64,000 bases of DNA from Nocardioides sp. Root240 (lineage in GTDB: Bacteria > Actinomycetota > Actinomycetes > Propionibacteriales > Nocardioidaceae): the NCBI RefSeq assembly GCF_001428825.1, contig NZ_LMIT01000012.1:119627-183626 (forward strand), written 5' to 3'. Below, one piece after another: positions 63,506 through 64,000 of the stretch; positions within the stretch are counted from its first letter, which is position 1, and every line of letters starts with the position of its first letter. The notes below the pieces were generated by a model that was not told where the DNA came from, ran no database searches, and worked only from the letters and a program-made list of their open reading frames with translations. The position numbers and the translations under genes were made by a program.

Positions 63506-63979
63506 ATGGTCGACCTGAATGCCATCGACGTCGAAGAGCTGGCCTCCGCCCTGGCCGACCAGACCGACTACGACCACCGGTGGCTGATCGACCCGCGGAG
63601 CGGGGAGATCGTGTTCTGGACCAGCGATACCGGCATCGACGGCGAGAACTCGGTCGATATTGACGAGCTGGATCACCTGGTCCTCATCGACCCGCTGCCG
63701 TCGTACGTCTGGTACCAGGACATGGTCGACTTCGCCGAGGGAATCAGCGACCGCAGGTCGGGCGAGCGCCTGAGCCGCACGCTTCAGGGCAAGGGCGCCT
63801 TCAGGCGCTTCAGGAACGAGCTCCATCAACGCCACCCCGACCTGGTGTCGGTGTGGCGCGCCTTCAGCGACGGCCGGGCCGCGGCGCGGGCCGTGCGTTG
63901 GCTGGTCGAGGAGGGGATTGTCGACGACGACGACGCGCAGCGGTTCTGCCTGGACAACCCGGAAGCCCAGCTCCCCTGA
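63506..63979 (+). CDS. UPF0158 family protein
   Basis: A 157-residue acidic cytosolic protein matching UPF0158: DHRWLIDPRSGEIVFWTSD, then YVWYQDMVDFAEGI, GKGAFRRFRNELHQR. The function is unknown. The ATG is 6 nt after TACGCT (63494-63499), suggesting leaderless expression. The upstream gap (63250-63505) contains no gene and a small hairpin, CGAATGA/TCATTCG (63414-63433). Confidence 0.85.
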   Translation: MVDLNAIDVEELASALADQTDYDHRWLIDPRSGEIVFWTSDTGIDGENSVDIDELDHLVLIDPLPSYVWYQDMVDFAEGISDRRSGERLSRTLQGKGAFRRFRNELHQRHPDLVSVWRAFSDGRAAARAVRWLVEEGIVDDDDAQRFCLDNPEAQLP

Positions 63980-64000
63980 CCCGACGACGGTCAGGTCCGC

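Overview
The window is very GC-rich, dense, single-chromosome sequence from an actinobacterium. An AlkB-rubredoxin fusion alkane hydroxylase, the fhaA-fhaB-pstP-ftsW-pbpA-pknA-pknB envelope/division cluster next to a tRNA-Leu, crgA, ergothioneine genes (egtB, egtD), MmpL-type exporters, WS/DGAT and a SURF1 protein all point to Actinomycetia, most likely Nocardioidaceae (Nocardioides or a close relative). That placement is inferred from gene content and was not checked by a search.

Layout. 0-3.2 kb: CaiB/alpha-methylacyl-CoA racemase, an M15 peptidase lipoprotein and a TetR regulator. 3.2-6.8 kb: alkane oxidation locus (alkB-rubredoxin fusion, [3Fe-4S] ferredoxin, TetR) and a P450, separated by a 98-nt nested palindrome. 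6.9-11 kb: a NarL-type two-component system, flotillin and an NfeD-like protein. 11-20.3 kb: two MMPL exporters, one with a TetR regulator and one divergent from a second NarL-type two-component pair, with glutathione peroxidase, nitroreductase and small membrane proteins between them. 20.3-24 kb: MFS transporter/HxlR regulator divergon, an RsbX-like phosphatase and a GAF-ANTAR protein. 24-34.4 kb: a lipid-metabolism regulon around an AraC/VirS-like regulator. It has a leftward operon (reductase, acyl-CoA synthetase, SDR, thiolase-like protein, small membrane protein, DUF1254 protein) and a second leftward operon (WS/DGAT, alpha/beta hydrolase). A conserved 41-nt motif lies upstream of both, which resembles the layout of the mycobacterial virS-mymA locus.

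34.5-47.2 kb: the near-origin actinobacterial core (tRNA-Leu(CAG), fhaA to pknB, DUF881 gene, crgA, rhomboid protease, cyclophilin, a tiny DLW-39-like protein). Unusual features here are a PknB with thrombospondin type 3-like Asp-rich repeats after its PASTA domains, an apparently duplicated CrgA domain, and perfect or near-perfect palindromes at the pbpA and pknB start regions. 47.2-56.7 kb: DUF3817 and SURF1 proteins, a GntR regulator with a sterol-desaturase-family hydroxylase, an MBL-fold hydrolase, a lipoprotein, a secreted TAP-like hydrolase, egtB-egtD and a flavodoxin-like protein. 56.7-61.1 kb: a 162-bp MITE-like palindromic element, an OmpR-type two-component pair, an LLM oxidoreductase, and an OhrR-like MarR regulator divergent from an esterase with three operator boxes. 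61.2-64 kb: an accessory-looking set with an HNH endonuclease, a NERD-domain membrane protein and a UPF0158 protein.

No CRISPR array, complete insertion sequence, prophage or rRNA gene was seen. Several leftward and rightward genes start 6-7 nt after a TANNNT hexamer, consistent with leaderless transcripts. Convergent gene pairs are commonly separated by strong hairpins.
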